Source of the DNA: an uncultured Collinsella sp.
GTDB taxonomy: Bacteria > Actinomycetota > Coriobacteriia > Coriobacteriales > Coriobacteriaceae
Reading direction: 5' to 3'
Assembly (NCBI GenBank): GCA_902494855.1
Contig: CABUVC010000122.1
Span: 1-5,124 of the forward strand
Length of the DNA stretch: 5,124 bases
Position numbers and translations under genes: made by a program. The notes beneath the pieces are model-generated. The model saw nothing but the letters and a program-made list of their open reading frames with translations. It searched no databases and was not told the origin of the DNA. Shown here piece after piece: positions 1 to 5,120 of the stretch (its first letter is position 1; every line of letters begins with the position of its first letter).

Positions 1-74
1 GTGCAGGCGAGAGATGAGCGGAAGTTCATGAAGTCGTTCCTAACGTAAATGACATGGTCGTGGCGATTGTGCCG
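1..74. other. Short flank downstream of the TPR-like gene pair
   Basis: These 74 bases follow the stop of the 347-codon gene on the minus strand and run to the window edge. No gene start with a ribosome binding site is visible. There is an 8-bp palindrome TTCATGAA (26-33 region) inside a weak inverted repeat (GGAA at 20-23, TTCC at 37-40), but no T-tract, so I do not call a terminator. The frame of the upstream gene stays open through the whole stretch after its TAA. Confidence 0.4.
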
Positions 75-1118
75 TTAAAAGCCGTAACGGCGCGCAAATT
101 CCTGGGCAAGCTGCGATACATCTTCGCAGGCGTTGGCCCAGGGGGCAAAGTCGGGGGTGTCCGAGATAATGCCGTCGGCTTCCCAAACCGCCTGGTGCGA
201 GAGGTCCCAGGGGTCGCGCGGCTCGGGTCGGCAGGGAAGGTACGGTGTCTGGTACATGGGATTCAGCAAGAAGAATGCGCCGCCCTCGCAGCGGTTAGCG
301 AACTCACGCAGCGCACGCACCGCCGGACGCATCTTGTTCGTTTTGAACAAGAGGATGGTGCGGGCGAGCAGGTACCAGGGGGAGTTCTCGAGTGCATCAG
401 CCCCGATCTCTTCCTCGAGCTGGTGAGCCAGGGCAAAAAAGCCGTCCTGGTCTTCCAGGCGAGCGAGGGCGAGCAACACGGTGCCTGCGGCTCGGGTGGG
501 GTAGCCTTCCGCCTTAAGGACGCGGCGGGCGTAGTTGGCGGCAGCACGGTAGCGGGCGCTCGCCATGCACAGCTGCGAGATGGCCTCGAGCGTGTGGAGC
601 CACCCGATAAGTGCCGGCTCGTTCACGGTGAGATCTGCCGCCGTCACGCCGTCCGTCAAAACTTTGTTGGCCCAGTAGTGTGGGGCCTCCATATCGAACC
701 CGGGCACACTTTGCTGCAGGTAATCGGTCGTGGTCGCCTCGAGCTTCATCAGGTCGCCCAGACAGGCGTCGACGGGTGTGTCCGCCAAAATGATGGCGAG
801 CAGCTGGGCATCGACAGCCAACCCATCGACGCGGACGATCTTGAGCAGCTCATCGCGCATGTCATCGAACAGGCGGTTGCGCGTCTGCTCAAACTCCTCG
901 TCGCTGCCCATGTCCTCGATGCGATGGAGCTCGTCGAGCAGGTGGCGATGAACACCGGCGTAGGACAGCAGTGCCTGAGCATGCTCGGTCTGCGCATACT
1001 TATGAGGGTTGACGCTCACGTCGTTATGGACAAGCTCGCGTGCTGCATCGGTGAGCTCGGGGTGCGACGCCAGATAGGTGCGCTCCAGGTAGGCGGGGAT
1101 GTAGACGCTCGGATCCAT
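75..1118 (-). CDS. TPR-like helical protein of unknown function, second gene of the pair
   Basis: I do not recognise a named function for this 347-residue protein. It has no signal peptide and no membrane segment and looks like a soluble cytoplasmic protein made mostly of amphipathic helices. Helix pairs spaced like TPR units lie at about residues 170-203 (GWLHTLEAI, then RYRAAANYARRVL), 208-235 (TRAAGTVLLALARLE) and 246-275 (SPWYLLARTILLF, then PAVRALREFANRC). The C-terminal tail is rich in Pro and Trp (PYLPCRPEP, DPWDL, PDFAPWANACED at about 292-332). It starts at an ATG that shares its A with the TAA of the upstream gene, and GGGAGGA lies 8 nt upstream, inside that gene's 3' end, so translational coupling is likely. 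It resembles the upstream protein in order and key residues and is probably a diverged paralog. TPR-type proteins usually mediate protein-protein contacts; the partner here is unknown. Confidence 0.82.
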   Translation of the reverse strand: MDPSVYIPAYLERTYLASHPELTDAARELVHNDVSVNPHKYAQTEHAQALLSYAGVHRHLLDELHRIEDMGSDEEFEQTRNRLFDDMRDELLKIVRVDGLAVDAQLLAIILADTPVDACLGDLMKLEATTTDYLQQSVPGFDMEAPHYWANKVLTDGVTAADLTVNEPALIGWLHTLEAISQLCMASARYRAAANYARRVLKAEGYPTRAAGTVLLALARLEDQDGFFALAHQLEEEIGADALENSPWYLLARTILLFKTNKMRPAVRALREFANRCEGGAFFLLNPMYQTPYLPCRPEPRDPWDLSHQAVWEADGIISDTPDFAPWANACEDVSQLAQEFARRYGF

Positions 1119-2194
1119 TAGAGGTCTCCTCCCTTAAACGGCAAGCCCTGCTCGGCCGCCCGCAGTATGCGCTCGTCGATCTGGGAGCGCACGATGTCGT
1201 TGGTGGCGACCCAGGCGGCAAAGCTGGCGTTGTCGGGCGCGCCCAGGCCCTCCTGCAGTACCGGCGTCGCCTCGGAGAGTGCAAGGACGAGCTCGTCGGT
1301 GGAGCCTGCACCCACGTTGACGCGGGCATAGACGCCATCGGGAAACTCGGTTTGGAAGTAGAGCGCCTCGGCCGCGTGCGGGCACGAGCGTGCGAGGATG
1401 CGCAAATAGTGCTCGGCGCCCTCGTAGTTCAGCTTGCGCCAGGCAGCGCTCATCAGCGCGATGAGCGTCCATGGGTCCAAGTCGCGCTCCGCGTCCTTGG
1501 GACGACGACGCAGCGGCGTGCTGGCGAGATAGGGGACGGAGTGGGCAGAGCGAAATCGCTTGAGCTCCTCGGCGGGGTATTCGAGCTTTGCCATAGCGAG
1601 CATCGCGGTGTGGCGGACACCAGCGGGGTCGTTGGGCGCAAAGTCCAAGCTGCGATTCGCGGCTTCGAGCGACATGCGGTAGCGTCCGCTAATGAGCGCG
1701 CGCGATGCCAAGGCGGCAAGCCAGCGCAGGTAGGGGCGGCGCATAAGGTCGCCTGCGGCCTCACGCTCGTAGGGGTCCTGCGCCGAGGCGGTCTTGAGCG
1801 CCAGATCGTGCTCCACTTCGTCGCACTTGGACACCAGATACTGCACGTATTCCTCGTTGGAGCCGGCGGTGAGGGCGGTCAGCATGCGCTGAGCGTCCCA
1901 GTTGGTCGGGTCGAGCGCGGCTGCCTCGCGGAGCATGTTCTCGGCAGCTGCCTCTTCTTGCTCTGCCTGGGTATCGTCAGGGATAAAGGGAATGCGGTAG
2001 TCGACAGCCTCGACCACCTTGGCAATGAGGTGCCCGGCGCGGTCGCGGTCGTGCACGATGAGCGGTGCGGGGTTGCGGGTGAATTGTTCCATCAGACGCT
2101 CTACGGCGGCACCGTCGGTGAGCGGGATATTGTCGCGGCGCAAGGCCTCAAGAACGAGGCGATGGCAATCCTCTTGAATGGGATCGAATGCCAT
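1118..2194 (-). CDS. TPR-repeat protein of unknown function, first gene of the pair
   Basis: This 358-residue soluble protein has no signal peptide or membrane helix. An acidic N-terminal region (to about residue 90, with a Glu/Ala-rich stretch at 76-92) is followed by helices of TPR type. The clearest are AAALDPTNWDAQRML (91-105), RPYLRWLAALASRALISGRY (153-172) leading into SLEAANRSLDFAPNDPAGVRH (175-195), and DPWTLIALMSAAW followed by AEHYLRILARSC (240-271). The order Arg-Pro-Tyr, then Gly-Arg-Tyr, then a Leu-x-x-x-Pro-Asn-Asp-x-x-Gly-x-Arg segment recalls a bacterial TPR family sometimes annotated as ST7-like. That is from memory and unchecked. I chose the ATG at 2194-2192 because AAAGGAGG lies just upstream; a TTG at 2224 would add ten residues without a ribosome binding site. 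Its stop overlaps the next gene by one base, so the two are probably one operon. Function is unknown; a scaffold or adaptor role is inferred only from the fold. Confidence 0.85.
   Translation of the reverse strand: MAFDPIQEDCHRLVLEALRRDNIPLTDGAAVERLMEQFTRNPAPLIVHDRDRAGHLIAKVVEAVDYRIPFIPDDTQAEQEEAAAENMLREAAALDPTNWDAQRMLTALTAGSNEEYVQYLVSKCDEVEHDLALKTASAQDPYEREAAGDLMRRPYLRWLAALASRALISGRYRMSLEAANRSLDFAPNDPAGVRHTAMLAMAKLEYPAEELKRFRSAHSVPYLASTPLRRRPKDAERDLDPWTLIALMSAAWRKLNYEGAEHYLRILARSCPHAAEALYFQTEFPDGVYARVNVGAGSTDELVLALSEATPVLQEGLGAPDNASFAAWVATNDIVRSQIDERILRAAEQGLPFKGGDL
1127..1133 (-). promoter_or_regulatory. Ribosome binding site for the 347-codon gene
   Basis: On the minus strand GGGAGGA lies 8 nt before the ATG at 1118-1116. 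It sits within the last codons of the upstream gene, which supports the overlapping start and a shared transcript. Confidence 0.75.
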
Positions 2195-2198
2195 GGGG

Positions 2199-2206
2199 CC
2201 TCCTTT
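2199..2206 (-). promoter_or_regulatory. Ribosome binding site that fixes the 358-codon gene start
   Basis: AAAGGAGG on the minus strand lies 4 nt before the ATG at 2194-2192. The spacing is short but the match is strong, and it favours this ATG over the upstream TTG at 2224-2222. Confidence 0.75.
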
Positions 2207-2232
2207 GCTGCGGTTAGGGTTCAAATGTTTCT

Positions 2233-2238
2233 ATATAA
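2233..2238 (-). promoter_or_regulatory. Weak candidate -10 box for the TPR-like gene pair
   Basis: Read on the minus strand, the AT-rich run CCTTATATAG gives TTATAT about 40 nt before the chosen ATG. A second TANNNT word, TAAACT, lies at 2250-2245. Neither has a good -35 box at 16-18 nt (the best match is GCCACA), so this is only the most likely place for the promoter of the minus-strand operon. Confidence 0.25.
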
Positions 2239-2260
2239 GGTTCTAGTTTACCCGCATGTG

Positions 2261-2277
2261 GCACACCGGGGGTGCCG
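2261..2277. repeat. Small inverted repeat upstream of the minus-strand operon
   Basis: GGCAC (2261-2265 with flanking G) and GTGCC (2272-2276) can pair across a GC-rich 6-7 nt loop. With one bulged G the match extends outward to GTG at 2258-2260 and CAC at 2278-2280. No T-tract follows on either strand. It overlaps the first TGCGRCAYC-like copy and lies just upstream of the presumed minus-strand promoter, so it could be an operator. Confidence 0.3.
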
Positions 2278-2370
2278 CACTTGGACTTGCACCTTTGCAC
2301 CACGAAGACGGATGTCGCACAAATGTCGGCACCTTGGACGACCGAGTGGTATCACGGTGCCGCAAACGGT

Positions 2371-2415
2371 CGATTTTTGGCGGCGAACGGTGCATATTTT
2401 GGAGGGGCACGGTCC
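2371..2415 (+). repeat. Imperfect 22-bp tandem repeat in the intergenic region
   Basis: Two adjacent units starting at 2371 and 2393 match at about 16 of 23 positions. Each has a T-run, then TTGG, a G-rich part and ACGGT. The 22-bp period is close to two helical turns, which is typical of side-by-side protein sites, although chance duplication is possible. Confidence 0.35.
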
Positions 2416-2443
2416 TGCCCGGGATATGTAGTCAACCTTGATA

Positions 2444-2451
2444 AAACGTTT
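2444..2451. promoter_or_regulatory. AAACGTTT palindrome, candidate operator (distal copy)
   Basis: This is a perfect 8-bp palindrome centred on CG. LacI-family operators typically have a central CG flanked by A/T half-sites, so this could be a sugar- or polyol-responsive site. It lies about 250 bp upstream of the alcohol dehydrogenase start, and a second identical copy lies 57 bp further on. No regulator gene is in the window. Confidence 0.3.
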
Positions 2452-2500
2452 GCCCAGCTTGGGAGTATGGATGCCGCACAAGGGTCTTCAGGGATAGAAA

Positions 2501-2508
2501 AAACGTTT
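2501..2508. promoter_or_regulatory. AAACGTTT palindrome, candidate operator (proximal copy)
   Basis: This second identical palindrome is embedded in an A-rich run (GAAAAAACGTTTCATC). It lies roughly 56-63 bases upstream of the transcription start predicted from the TAAAAT box. That is a usual position for an activator or for one member of a repression loop with the copy at 2444. Confidence 0.3.
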
Positions 2509-2551
2509 CATCATTGGCGGCTTTAGGTGAATAACTGACCAACCAGAACGG

Positions 2552-2557
2552 TAAAAT
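2552..2557 (+). promoter_or_regulatory. Candidate -10 box for the alcohol dehydrogenase
   Basis: TAAAAT is the best -10-like word upstream of the dehydrogenase and would start transcription near 2564. The -35 region at the normal distance (GAATAA, 2529-2534) is poor, so the promoter would need an activator or use another site. A second AT-rich word, TTATAT (2652-2657), is less likely because it lies in the 3' arm of a hairpin. Confidence 0.35.
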
Positions 2558-2627
2558 AGTGTTTGTCTGAGCGTTGAGACGTTTAGACATCGCGCATTGT
2601 CATCGCCGGCAACGCGCAAACCGGTCC

Positions 2628-2654
2628 TAACGGAGCCAATTGGGTGCTCCGTTA
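2628..2654 (+). repeat. Perfect 9-bp inverted repeat in the leader
   Basis: TAACGGAGC (2628-2636) and GCTCCGTTA (2646-2654) are exact reverse complements around a 9-nt loop that itself contains CCAATTGG. It is the most stable-looking hairpin of the leader and ends 40 nt before the start codon. The bases after it (TATACG) are not a T-tract, so it is not a terminator. Confidence 0.6.
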
Positions 2655-2682
2655 TATACGCAAGTCTAAGAGGGGCTTGTTT

Positions 2683-2688
2683 AGGAGG
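2683..2688 (+). promoter_or_regulatory. Ribosome binding site of the alcohol dehydrogenase
   Basis: AGGAGG lies 6 nt before the ATG at 2695, an ideal match and spacing. It decides the start against the GTG at 2644 further upstream in the same frame. It can also pair with bases 2644-2650 of the leader. Confidence 0.85.
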
Positions 2689-2694
2689 CACAGT

Positions 2695-3918
2695 ATGGGA
2701 CGTTTTACCAATCCTCGCGATCTGTACTTTGGTGAGGGCGCTCGCCACGAGGTGAAGAACCTCAAGGGTAAGAAGGCCATCATCGTTTCTGGCGGCAGCT
2801 CTATGCGCCGCGGCGGGTTCCTGCAGGACGTTGAGGCCGACCTCAAAGAGGCCGGCATGGAGGTCAAGCTGTTCGAGGGCGTCGAGTCCGATCCCTCCAT
2901 CGAGACCGTCATGAAGGGCGCAGCCGCTATGCGCGACTTCGAGCCCGACTGGATTGTTGCTATCGGCGGCGGTTCGCCCATCGATGCCGCTAAGGCCATG
3001 TGGGTCTTCTACGAGTATCCCGAGGAGTCCTTCGACAACATTATCCAGCCGTTCAGCTTCCCCGAGCTGCGTCAGAAGGCTCACTTCTGCGCCATTTCCT
3101 CTACCTCCGGCACTGCTACCGAGGTCACCGCATTCTCCGTCATCACGGATTACGAAAAGGGCATCAAGTACCCGCTGGCCGACTTCAACATCACCCCTGA
3201 TGTCGCCATCGTCGACCCCGAGCTCACCTACACCATGCCCGCCAAGCTGTGCGCTCACACCGGCATGGATGCTCTGACCCACTGCATGGAGGCCTACGTT
3301 TCCACCTGCGCCTCTATGTTCACCGACGCCAACGCTCTGCACGGCATCCGCGAGATCGTCGAGTGGCTGCCCAAGTCCTATGCTGGCGACCATGAGGCCC
3401 GTCAGCACATGCACGAGGCTCAGTGCATCGCCGGTATCGCCTTCTCCTCGGGCCTGCTCGGCATCGTTCACTCCATGGCTCACAAGACCGGTGCTGCCTT
3501 CGAGAACGGCCACATCATCCACGGTGCCGCTAACGCCATGTACCTGGGCAAGGTCATCCAGTGGAACTCCAAGGATCCCCGTGCTGCCGAGCGTTACGCT
3601 TACGTGGCCAAGGAGATCCTGCACCTTCCCGGCGAGACCAACGAGGAGCTCATCGCTGCGCTCGTCCAGAAGATCCGCGACCTCAACGACCAGCTCAACA
3701 TTCCGCAGTCCATCAAGGATTACGCGAATGGTGGCGTGAAGGTCGACGCCGAGAACCCGCAGATGGTTTCCGAGGAGGAGTTCCTCGCCAAGCTGCCCGA
3801 GATTGCCGCGAACGCCGAGCAGGACGCCTGCACGCCCGAGAACCCGCGTGAGACCAAGGCTGCCGACTTCGAGAAGATCCTCAAGGCCTGCTACTACGAC
3901 ACCGACATCGATTTCTAA
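2695..3918 (+). CDS. Iron-containing (group III) alcohol dehydrogenase
   Basis: This 407-residue cytoplasmic enzyme should reduce an aldehyde to an alcohol, or the reverse, with NAD(P)H. It belongs to the family of FucO, butanol dehydrogenases and the C-terminal half of AdhE. The N-terminal Rossmann-like half carries the GGGSPIDAAK dinucleotide-binding motif (91-100), with TSGTATEVTAFSV at 137-149. The helical C-terminal half carries the metal site: D192 and H196 in GMDALTHCMEA, H259 in HSMAH, and a further His, H273 or H276 in NGHIIHG. H263 is the conserved nearby histidine. Length is normal for the family. The ribosome binding site is strong and the codons are strongly biased towards C-ending forms, which suggests abundant expression. 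The leader is structured and an intrinsic terminator follows. The substrate cannot be read from sequence: butanol, ethanol or 1,3-propanediol type are all possible. Next to glycerol dehydrogenase, a role in reoxidising NAD(P)H during fermentation is inferred. Confidence 0.93.
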   Translation: MGRFTNPRDLYFGEGARHEVKNLKGKKAIIVSGGSSMRRGGFLQDVEADLKEAGMEVKLFEGVESDPSIETVMKGAAAMRDFEPDWIVAIGGGSPIDAAKAMWVFYEYPEESFDNIIQPFSFPELRQKAHFCAISSTSGTATEVTAFSVITDYEKGIKYPLADFNITPDVAIVDPELTYTMPAKLCAHTGMDALTHCMEAYVSTCASMFTDANALHGIREIVEWLPKSYAGDHEARQHMHEAQCIAGIAFSSGLLGIVHSMAHKTGAAFENGHIIHGAANAMYLGKVIQWNSKDPRAAERYAYVAKEILHLPGETNEELIAALVQKIRDLNDQLNIPQSIKDYANGGVKVDAENPQMVSEEEFLAKLPEIAANAEQDACTPENPRETKAADFEKILKACYYDTDIDF

Positions 3919-3939
3919 TCGACTCTTGTTATCGTAACG

Positions 3940-3985
3940 AGGGGCTCCGCACGTATCTGTACGGAGCCCCTTTCTTTTTTCTTTT
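3940..3985 (+). terminator. Strong intrinsic terminator after the alcohol dehydrogenase
   Basis: GGGGCTCCG (3941-3949) pairs perfectly with CGGAGCCCC (3962-3970), and A3940-T3971 adds a tenth pair. The 12-nt loop contains two more possible pairs (A3951-T3960, C3952-G3959). The tract TTTCTTTTTTCTTTT (3971-3985) follows at once. It works on the plus strand only, since the opposite side has no T-tract. It starts 21 nt after the stop codon and ends 16 nt before the gldA start, so it separates the two genes or acts as a partial attenuator between them. Confidence 0.93.
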
Positions 3986-3992
3986 AGAGAAT

Positions 3993-3996
3993 GGGA
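3993..3996 (+). promoter_or_regulatory. Weak ribosome binding site for gldA
   Basis: Only GGGA, 5 nt before the ATG at 4002, resembles a Shine-Dalgarno sequence, which is far weaker than the AGGAGG of the previous gene. An out-of-frame ATG at 3991 is followed two codons later by TAG, just ahead of the true start. Confidence 0.4.
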
Positions 3997-4001
3997 TAGT
4001 T

Positions 4002-5102
4002 ATGGCTGCAATTTTCAATAGCCCCAGCAAGTACATCCAGGGTCCGGACGAGCTGGCCAAGCTCGGCTCCTATGTCGAGCCGCTCGGCGCTAAGGCCCTC
4101 GTCATCGTGACGCCTTCGGGCAAGAAGCGCGTCGGTGCCAAGATCGAGGGCGGCTTTGCCGAGGCTAAGGCCGAGCTGCTGTTTGAGGATTTTAACGGCG
4201 AGTGCTCCAAGGGCGAGGTCGATCGCCTGGTTGCGCTCGCTCGCGACAACGGTTGCGATATCGTCGTCGGCGTCGGTGGCGGCAAGATCCTCGACACCGC
4301 GAAGGCCGTCGCCTACTACCTGGAGTCCCCGGTTATCATTTGCCCCACCATTGCTTCGACCGATGCCCCGTGTTCGGCGCTTTCGGTGCTTTATACCGAT
4401 GACGGCCAGTTCGACAAGTACCTCTTCCTTAAGGCAAACCCCAATATTGTCCTTATGGATACGACGGTTATCGCGGCGAGCCCGGTGCGCCTGACGGTTT
4501 CCGGCATGGGCGATGCGCTCGCAACCTATTTCGAGGCCCAGGCAACGCACGATGCCGACGGCGGCACCTGCGCTGGCGGCAAGGGCGGCATGGCCGGTCT
4601 GGCGCTTGCCAAGCTCTGCTACGAGACGCTTATGGCCGATGGCGTTAAGGCCAAGGTCGCGCTGGAGAAGGGTGCGCTCACGCCTGCCGTCGAGCATATC
4701 ATCGAGGCAAACACGCTGCTCTCCGGCATCGGCTTTGAGAGCTCGGGCCTTGCTGCTGCTCATGCCATCCACAATGGCCTGACGATGCTGCCCGAGTGCC
4801 ACGGCATGTATCACGGCGAGAAGGTCGCCTTTGGCACTATCGTCCAGCTGGTACTCGAGGATGCTCCGACTGAGAAACTCGAGGAAGTCTTGGGCTTCTG
4901 CATTGAGCTGGGCCTGCCGGTCACGATGAAGGAACTTGGCGTTGCCGAGCTTACGCGCGAGCAGGCCATGATTGTTGCCGAGGCCGCCTGCGCACCCGAT
5001 GACACCATGTGCAACATGCCGTTTGAGGTGACGCCCGAGATGGTTGCAAACGCCATTCTGGGTGCCGACGCACTGGGTCACTACTATCTCATGGATGAGT
5101 AA
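4002..5102 (+). CDS. gldA: Glycerol dehydrogenase
   Basis: GldA (EC 1.1.1.6) oxidises glycerol to dihydroxyacetone with NAD+ in the cytoplasm. It can also run in reverse or reduce related small carbonyls such as hydroxyacetone and methylglyoxal. The 366-residue length matches E. coli GldA (367), and recalled similarity runs from the N-terminal SPSKYIQGPDEL to the C-terminal region. Seen here are GECSKGEVDRL (66-76), the NAD-binding GVGGGKILDTAK (90-101), and PTIASTDAPCSALSVLYTD (115-133) with D121. The zinc ligands are at the family positions: D171 (GMGDALATYFEA), H254 (GLAAAHAIHNGL) and H271 (YHGEKVAFGT). All key residues are present, so the enzyme should be active. The ATG at 4002 gives the normal N-terminus but has a weak ribosome binding site, and it lies 16 nt after a terminator T-tract. 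Its product dihydroxyacetone is normally phosphorylated by a dihydroxyacetone kinase, which may be encoded next to it outside the window. Confidence 0.95.
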   Translation: MAAIFNSPSKYIQGPDELAKLGSYVEPLGAKALVIVTPSGKKRVGAKIEGGFAEAKAELLFEDFNGECSKGEVDRLVALARDNGCDIVVGVGGGKILDTAKAVAYYLESPVIICPTIASTDAPCSALSVLYTDDGQFDKYLFLKANPNIVLMDTTVIAASPVRLTVSGMGDALATYFEAQATHDADGGTCAGGKGGMAGLALAKLCYETLMADGVKAKVALEKGALTPAVEHIIEANTLLSGIGFESSGLAAAHAIHNGLTMLPECHGMYHGEKVAFGTIVQLVLEDAPTEKLEEVLGFCIELGLPVTMKELGVAELTREQAMIVAEAACAPDDTMCNMPFEVTPEMVANAILGADALGHYYLMDE

Positions 5103-5110
5103 ATCAAGCT

Positions 5111-5120
5111 AAGGAAGGGG
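5111..5120 (+). promoter_or_regulatory. Ribosome-binding-like sequence for a gene beyond the window
   Basis: AAGGAAGGGG lies 9 nt after the gldA stop codon and 4 nt from the window edge, with no hairpin in between. This is where a ribosome binding site of a co-transcribed next gene would be expected. The gene itself is not visible. Confidence 0.5.

Larger units (their letters stand above)
2270..2479 (-). repeat. Four dispersed direct copies of a TGCGRCAYC-like motif
   Basis: Read on the plus strand, the copies are GGTGCCGCAC (2271-2280), GATGTCGCAC (2311-2320), GGTGCCGCAA (2356-2365) and GATGCCGCAC (2470-2479). All point the same way. On the minus strand they become KTGCGRCAYC-like words, and the 2311 and 2470 copies share 12 of 13 bases (TTGTGCGRCATCC). 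A fifth partial copy, ATGTCGGCAC, follows the second at 2323-2332. They lie only in the intergenic space between divergent genes. They may be binding sites of a regulator or part of a dispersed intergenic element; the sequence alone cannot decide. Confidence 0.4.
2564..2694 (+). promoter_or_regulatory. Structured 5' leader of the alcohol dehydrogenase mRNA
   Basis: If transcription starts near 2564, the mRNA has a leader of about 131 nt containing four consecutive inverted repeats. The first pairs 2564-2574 with 2579-2589 (11 pairs, two of them G-U, loop TGAG). The second pairs 2592-2599 with 2610-2617 (7 of 8). The third pairs 2628-2636 with 2646-2654 (9 perfect pairs). The fourth pairs 2661-2666 with 2674-2679 (6, one G-U). 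None is followed by a T-tract, so none is an intrinsic terminator. I do not recognise a known riboswitch class. The leader could be a cis-acting control element or a stabilising 5' structure. Confidence 0.4.

Noticed and set aside
54..1121. Long plus-strand open frame opposite the 347-codon gene
   Set aside because: It has no ribosome binding site and its composition mirrors the complementary codons of the real gene; long antisense frames are common in GC-rich coding DNA.
1352..2431. Plus-strand open frame of 359 codons opposite the 358-codon gene
   Set aside because: Same antisense shadow; it starts inside the gene without a Shine-Dalgarno and runs on into the repeat-rich intergenic region.
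2248..2526. Small open frames in the intergenic region (84 codons plus, 77 codons minus)
   Set aside because: They begin at GTG or TTG without ribosome binding sites, overlap each other on opposite strands, and their Cys/Arg-rich or mixed peptides show no domain; the repeats explain the sequence better.
2628..2660. Intrinsic terminator (attenuator) at the perfect leader hairpin
   Set aside because: The stem is followed by TATACG, not a T-tract, so only a structural role can be supported.
2644..2694. Upstream GTG start for the alcohol dehydrogenase, adding 17 residues
   Set aside because: No ribosome binding site precedes it, and the ATG at 2695 has an ideal AGGAGG at 6 nt and gives the normal family N-terminus.
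2488..3624. Minus-strand open frame of 378 codons across the leader and the alcohol dehydrogenase
   Set aside because: It is antisense to a clearly recognised enzyme, is Gly/Val/Leu/Asp-rich and low in complexity, and has no sign of its own start.
2631..3970. Shared CGGAGC/GCTCCG stem core in the leader hairpin and the terminator
   Set aside because: A six-base GC-rich match between two hairpins is easily coincidental and suggests no mechanism by itself.
3984..5081. Minus-strand open frame of 365 codons opposite gldA
   Set aside because: Antisense shadow of a well-conserved gene.
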